A DNA stretch of 64,000 bases from positions 247,063,218 through 247,127,217 of the forward strand of contig NC_081406.1 in NCBI RefSeq assembly GCF_030272615.1, written 5' to 3'. Shown here in pieces: positions 59,437 to 64,000 of this stretch. Source of the stretch: Cryptomeria japonica. Its lineage: Eukaryota > Streptophyta > Pinopsida > Cupressales > Cupressaceae. The first letter of the stretch is position 1. Every line of letters starts with the position of its first letter. The position numbers and the translations under genes were made by a program. The notes under the pieces are model-generated. The model ran no database searches, was not told the DNA's origin, and was given only the letters and a program-made list of their open reading frames with translations.

Positions 59437-60299
59437 CTACAAAACAAAATAAATTGATGAAGAAGGAATCCCTGCATGTCAATTCCTAATTTGGAATAAA
59501 ATAGAACCTCCACGAACAAGAACTTCTTAGAAATAAATTCTTCGCTTCTAACTTTTCTCCACCTCTCTCTAACTTCAAATTTCTCCAAAAACCTGCATGA
59601 GAAATGAATTCCAATCCTTCGTTTAAATAGAATTTCCTTACCAAACTGCTAAGTTGGTGAGAGATTAAAATTGGCAACTGCATTTAGAATGTGTCATGTT
59701 TCCCTTGACAACTCGCCATGCAAACAGGTACCATCGTTAAGGTTGAGTTTGAAAATGGAAATTTTCATAATTTCTTAAGTTATGTGTCATAAATGCAAAA
59801 TATTCCCTTTGCATGTTGCCAACTCACTAATTGTGAAAATCTTTCCATTCTAGATTTAAAAAGGATAATTCGAAAAAATTTCCTGTCCTGAAAGAATTTT
59901 GTCGTTTTTTCCTCTTGGAAAGAAATCTTGTTCATCTGGATTTCTGGAGAGAGAAAATTCCCAAGGAGATAATTTTTCATCTCGAAAGAATTTTTTTGTG
60001 TTTTTGAATTCATCTTGTTCGGAGGGAGATTTCTAATCAATCAATCACTTTTCCTATTTTTTAGGATTTTTTTTTTCATTCAAAGCTCTGAAAGGCTCTG
60101 GAATTCAAGAGTAGCCAAATTTTTTGTGTGCCTTGGAATTTCTTCATCTTTAGCAAATTTTCTTCTTCTTTGGCGAATTTCTTCCTCCTAAGAAAGGAAT
60201 TTTGAATTTCTACCTTGTCTTGAATTCTCTCCCTTTGCCTGGAATTCTATTTTCAATTTTATCCTTGGGAAGAAATTTTTAAAACTTCGGAATTTTCAT
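59437..60299. other. Element B, non-coding part between ORF and dyad array
   Basis: No supported frame; short open frames here overlap on both strands. TTTGGCGAATTT-like words begin near 60170. Confidence 0.4.
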
Positions 60300-61240
60300 C
60301 CTCTATCTTGTTTTGGCGCCCTATCTCCAATTTGGGCATGGATTTCATGCCTTGCAAGAATTTAGCCTTGGATGAAATTTTCCTTCTCTGCCTTAATTTA
60401 GCGCACAATTTCCATGCATGGGCGGAATTTTGATGCTTTGGATATTTGCCTTTGGAATTGAATTCCTTCACCCCTTGATTTGGCGCCATAATTCCAACTT
60501 GGGTGCTAGAACCATGTCCTGCAAGAATTTGCGTTTGGGAGATAAATTCCTCCAAAACCCTTGTCTAGCACTCCCTTCCTTGACCTGGGCGCTAAAACCA
60601 CTAGAAGTAGGATTTTATAATTTTCTTTGCTTTTCCTCCTTGACCCTCATTTGGTGCTCTTCCTCAAGTTTGGGCGCAAACTTCATGATGTGGAGGATTT
60701 TATCATTTTCTTTGCTTTTCCTCCATGGGGTCACTTTGGCACCCAACTCCTTTCCTTAAGGTGGAATTTCCCTTAGGTGAAGGAATTTTATGCCTTGGAA
60801 GAAATTCCTCCATACCCTTATTTGGCACCCTCTACCTAGGCACTAAAACTACCTCATGCAAGAATTTCTACCTTGAGGAAATTCTCCTAAGCCTCAATTT
60901 GGTGTTGTCTCCTTACTTGGGCGAACTTTATGCTTTGGAGGAATGAATGCTTTGGAGGGAAAATCCTCCTTGACCTTTGTTTAGCGCTATCCATCCAACC
61001 TTGGGTGCTAAAACCACCCCATGCAGGAACCCTTTGCCTTAGGAAACATTCCTCCACACCCCTCATCTAGCGCTCTATCCCAAACTTGGGCGCTGAAAAC
61101 ACATTCTACAGGAATTTGGCCTTTGGAGGAAAATTCCTCCACAAGGCCATTTTGGCTCTCCATACCTGGATTTGGCAAATTTTTCATGGGATGGAGGAAT
61201 TTTTTACTAGGAGAAAAAATCCTCCACAACCCTAATTTGG
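60300..61240. repeat. Array of GGCGC...GGGCGC dyads (element B)
   Basis: About nine to ten degenerate units of roughly 80-110 bp with the core TTTGGCGC(C/T)-N12-18-TTGGGCGC, for example near 60315, 60480, 60650, 60985 and 61068. Each is followed by AAAACCAC..CATGCA.GAATTT and GGAGGAATTTTCCTCC-like dyads (GGAGGAAATTCCTCC). The position matches the GCTCC array of A. Confidence 0.75.
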
Positions 61241-61538
61241 GGCCCATTCTTCTTTTGGAATCCATTTTTGCCAAGGTAAAGGATTTTTCTTTATTTTCTT
61301 CCCTGACTTAGCCATTTTTTTACCTTTCCAAGGAATGAAATTTTTGGATTTTGAAGTGGATTCCTTTGCCTTAGGAAATTTTTCATGTTTTTTCTACTTC
61401 AGGAAAGAAATCCACACTCAACCATTTTTCTAACCACTTGTTTGCTTTTTCAACTTTCCGAATTTTGATAAAGATTTTCAGGAATGCTCTGCCTTCTATG
61501 TTGTGACAACTGCCTAAGGTGGACCTACCAAAAATAGA

Positions 61539-61711
61539 CTTACTAAAAATAGTAAGTATTTCAAAACATCATATCTGCGCAAACCAAGACAAGGTGACAC
61601 TTACTAAAAATTGAATCTTACTAAAAAATAGAAACTGCTAAAAATAATATGTTTGATTTTTGGCCAAATAAAGACAATCGAGATGCAGTGAAACTTACTA
61701 AAAATAGTAAG
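61539..61711. repeat. Two identical CTTACTA-AAAA-TAGTAAG hairpins and partial copies (element B)
   Basis: Perfect 7-bp stems at 61539-61556 and 61694-61711, with half-copies (CTTACTAAAAATTG, TTACTAAAAAATAG) in between. Element C has the same motif inverted at about 63000-63036 and a half-copy at 63079. Confidence 0.8.
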
Positions 61712-61970
61712 TGCTCAAAATTCGCTCAAATTTCATTGGTAGCTTCCTTGAGGGCCTTTGACTTCATTGCAACATTCAGATTTTCCAAAACCCCAAGGAA
61801 AAGACCTTAAACCTAAGTCTGAAGGGCAAAACCCTAAAATAGACCAAACAAGTTCCAGACTTCCAAATTCGCTCAAACAATTTGCAGACCAAGGAGATCG
61901 AAGGTATTGCTACGAAAAGGCCCAAAGAACTGAAACCAAAAGACTGAGAGGACCGAAAAAAGTACAGGGT

Positions 61971-62007
61971 CCCCATTTCAAATGGGGTGATGTGTGATTA
62001 GGTCACA
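61971..62007. other. Terminal double hairpin (element B)
   Basis: CCCCATTTCAAATGGGG (perfect 8-bp arms, 61971-61987) and TGTGA-TTAGG-TCACA (61993-62007). Confidence 0.85.
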
Positions 62008-62010
62008 ACA

Positions 62011-62015
62011 GTGCA
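62011..62015. repeat. Right target-site duplication of element B
   Basis: GTGCA, identical to 54929-54933. Confidence 0.85.
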
Positions 62016-62105
62016 ACATTAAGAGCCTTGAGTGTTCATCACATCAACTGGAAGTGTCGCAAGTCGTCAAAAGTCGAACGTCGGGCCCTTTACAATGAGA
62101 GATGA

Positions 62106-62587
62106 GTCAAGAACCTAGGGTTCTAGGATTTCGAGGTCATGAAGGAAAAGGCTTGAAATTTGAGGGTTCTAGGATTCCAAGGTTGTGAAGGAAAGGCTTG
62201 GAACCTAGGGTATCTGAGATTTCGAGGTCGTGAAGGAAAAGGCTTGGAACCTAGGGTTTTCGGGATTTCGAGGTCATGAAGGAAAAGGCTCGAAACCTGG
62301 GGGTTTCGGGATTTCAAGGTCATTAAGGAAAAGGCTTGGAACTCAAGGGTTCCGAGATTCCAAAGTTATGAAGGAAAAGCTTGGAACCTGGGGGGTTTGA
62401 GATTTCGGGGTCATGAAGTAAAAGCTTGGAACTTGGAAAAGGCTTGGAACCTAGGGGTTCCAAGATTTCGAGGTCATGAAGGAAAAGGCTTGGAACCTAG
62501 GGGTTACGGGATTCTAAGGTCATGAAAGAAAGGCTTCGAACCTGGGGGTTCCGAGATTCCGAGGTCATGAAGGGAAGGCTTGGAACC
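62106..62587. repeat. Minisatellite, unit about 46 bp, about ten copies
   Basis: Units of the form GGAACCTAGGGGTTC..GAGAT followed by TTCGAGGTCATGAAGGAAAA and GGCTT repeat head to tail with single-base changes and small gaps. Element C starts inside the last unit. Confidence 0.92.
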
Positions 62588-64000
62588 TGTTGTGACGTTT
62601 TCACATATCGCCCCATTGCAAATGGAGACCCCCTTCTTTTTAGGCCCTTCCAGTCTTTTGGCTTTTGTTTTTTGGGTCTTTTCGCAACAGTCTTGTCAGT
62701 CTCTTTGCTTTTCAAGTGTTTGGGGGTCATATTGATTAAATCTACTTTTTGTTTGAGCGAATTTGGTGAAGTCTAGGACCTGTTTCATCAATTTTAGGGT
62801 TTCTGCCTTCAGTCCTAGATTTTAGGGGGGTTCTTTTAGGGTTTTGGAAAAACTGAATGCAAAATTGGGATCAGGACCCTTTGAGGAACCTCCCTGTAAA
62901 ATTTGAGCCAAAAAGGAGCAATTTTCTATTTTTAGAAAGTTCCTATTTTTTAGGGATTTTACTGAGTCCCGAAATATCGTCATTTTGCCAAAAATCAAAC
63001 TTACTATTTTTAGTAGTTTCTATTTTTAGTAAGTGTTTTCCTGACCTATTTTGTCCAAACCCTAACATTTTGAAACACTTACTATTTGGGAAAATCTATT
63101 TTTGGCAAGATCTTCACAGGATAACACTGAAAGCTGAACATCTCTGAAGACGCTGAAGACTGAACATTCCTGAAGACCATTTCTAAGTCCGGAAGAGTCA
63201 GAAGGCAGACAAGTTGGATCAAAAAATGGTTCAAGTTTGGAACTCCTATTCCAAAAGAGGAAAGTATGCAAAATCATCCAAGTCCAGAAATTCACATCAA
63301 TCCACCAATGTCATCCTGGGCCAAAAATGGCCTGAAATTTGACCCAAAAATGGCCTGAAATTTGACTAAGTCTGAAAACTTTAAAGATCTTCCAAAATCC
63401 AAAATTTGCATTATGATTCCTATGGACCTGAAACCACTCTCAAACATCCTGACAATATATATGAAATACAACTTAAAGTATATGAAATATCAAAATCCTC
63501 CATGCATGAAGAATTCTGCCCCAAGAAGTGATTGGGCACCAAAATGGAGGAGGCAAGGATAAATGAAAAAATTCCATGAATCCTTCACATAGTGAAAATT
63601 CCGCCCCAGGAAGTGATTGGGCGCCAGAATGGAGGAGGCAAGGGTAAATGAAAAAATTTCATGAATCCTCCACAGGGGTGAAAATCCGCCCAACTATGGA
63701 CTTGGGCGCCAAAATGAGGGTCTCAAGGATTCACAAAAAAATTCCATGAATCCTTCACATAGTGAAAATTCTGCCCCAGGAAGTGATTGGGCACCAGAAT
63801 GGAGGAGGCAAGGATAAATGAAAAAATTTCATGAATTCTCCACAGGGGTGAAAATCCGCCCAAGATGAAGAACAGGCGCCAAAACCAAGGAGGCATGGAG
63901 GATTCACAAAATTCACTGAATCCTCCACCAAGTCAAAATTGCGCCCAAGAAGAAGAAATTCCAAGAAAGTGAAAAAATTGGCTATGTGTCGGAAATTCCT
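62588..64000 (+). mobile_element. Element C: inverted family member, runs off the right edge
   Basis: Starts TGTTGTGACG, with both terminal hairpins (TGTGA-CGTTT-TCACA at 62591-62605, then CCCCATT..AATGG.G from 62611), in the opposite orientation to A and B. The CTTACTATTTTTAGTA motif (63000) and a GGGCGCC dyad array (from about 63500) follow in the order expected from B. The ORF would lie beyond the window. Confidence 0.75.
63500..63960. repeat. GGGCGCC dyad array of element C, units 75-95 bp
   Basis: GAAGTGATTGGGC(A/G)CCA recurs at 63535, 63610 and 63780, with variants at 63700 and 63860. Each is followed by GAGGAGGCAAGG and AAAAAATT(C/T)CATGAAT and CCTCCAC, giving a GGAGG...CCTCC pairing. 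A 170-bp higher-order repeat (63610 to 63780) is visible. Confidence 0.8.

Larger units (their letters stand above)
54934..62010 (-). mobile_element. Element B: intact-length (7.08 kb) member of the novel family
   Basis: Ends TGTTGATGTG...GGTCACAACA with a perfect 5-bp duplication GTGCA. The left block matches A and the 2.7-kb copy (ACACAGAATAAAGATTCCC, CTTATCCTCTCTTGA, CCCTAATTAAGGTTTG). It has a minus-strand TATA box at about 55722, the large ORF at 56170-59436, a GGCGC dyad array (60300-61240), two CTTACTA-AAAA-TAGTAAG hairpins and the terminal double hairpin. The left 2.7 kb and right 2.7 kb share no direct repeat that I can see, so it has no LTR pair within these bounds. Confidence 0.88.

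Noticed and set aside
60259-61311. Overlapping open frames on both strands in the element B dyad array
   Set aside because: They follow the repeat units and have no independent coding support.
62106-62587. Regular 46-bp repeats considered as a CRISPR array
   Set aside because: Units are directly tandem without unique spacers, and the context is a plant nuclear genome.

Overview
This window looks like intergenic, retrotransposon-packed DNA from a large plant genome. The style of the repeats suggests a gymnosperm, probably a conifer: Ty3/Gypsy LTR ends of the type TGTAATGTCCCC...GGGGACATTACA, very long non-autonomous elements, old insertions stacked inside each other, AT-rich filler and no intact host gene. 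The taxonomic guess rests on repeat style only. I found no rRNA or tRNA gene. The only trace of a host gene is one exon-like piece resembling ACC oxidase near 18.2 kb. Every recognisable coding sequence is broken.

Left part (1-18.5 kb): the start of a minus-strand retrotransposon (gag-like start at 254, primer-binding site near 2.17 kb, LTR with TATA box near 2.56 kb), degenerate Copia-type material with two polypurine-tract/LTR junctions (7.17 and 8.22 kb), an LTR with primer-binding site at 9.09-9.90 kb, local tandem duplications (331 bp at 10.7-11.3 kb, 134 bp at 12.8-13.1 kb), then about 5 kb of unassigned AT-rich DNA.

Middle left (18.5-33 kb): a plus-strand Gypsy-type element, called G2 here. 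Its 5' LTR end is at 18935, it carries a long decayed gag-derived frame without pol, and its 3' LTR starts at 27596. It was hit by an internally deleted hAT DNA transposon (23052-27112, perfect 8-bp target duplication), which was in turn hit by a 2.7-kb element (24301-27004). Two clean solo LTRs with perfect 5-bp target duplications lie at 28959-29752 and 30953-31756.

Right part (33-64 kb): a minus-strand Ty3/Gypsy chromovirus, called G1 here. Its pol gene is split: RT, RNase H and the integrase zinc domain are at 51.8-53.1 kb, and the integrase core and chromodomain are at 33.1-34.2 kb. The gap is a 17.6-kb insertion (element A, 34207-51805), which itself holds a complete 6.9-kb LTR element (38785-45727) and another 3.4-kb insert. 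A sister copy (element B, 54934-62010) and the start of an inverted third long copy (C, from 62588) follow, separated by a 46-bp minisatellite.

The most interesting system is the family formed by A, B, C and the 2.7-kb copy. With nested insertions removed, A is about 7.2 kb and B is 7.1 kb. Members have TG...CA ends and 5-bp target duplications but show no two terminal direct repeats. One end carries two adjacent hairpins, followed by an array of short dyads whose stem differs between copies. The interior of A and B encodes a novel protein of about 1,070 codons, and a TATA box lies about 0.8-0.95 kb from the other end. This fits either a new kind of non-autonomous element or solo copies of a giant LTR with a gene in its U3 region. 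The nested 6.9-kb LTR element is a second, unrelated non-autonomous element, with a Copia-type gag remnant and its own large unknown ORF.
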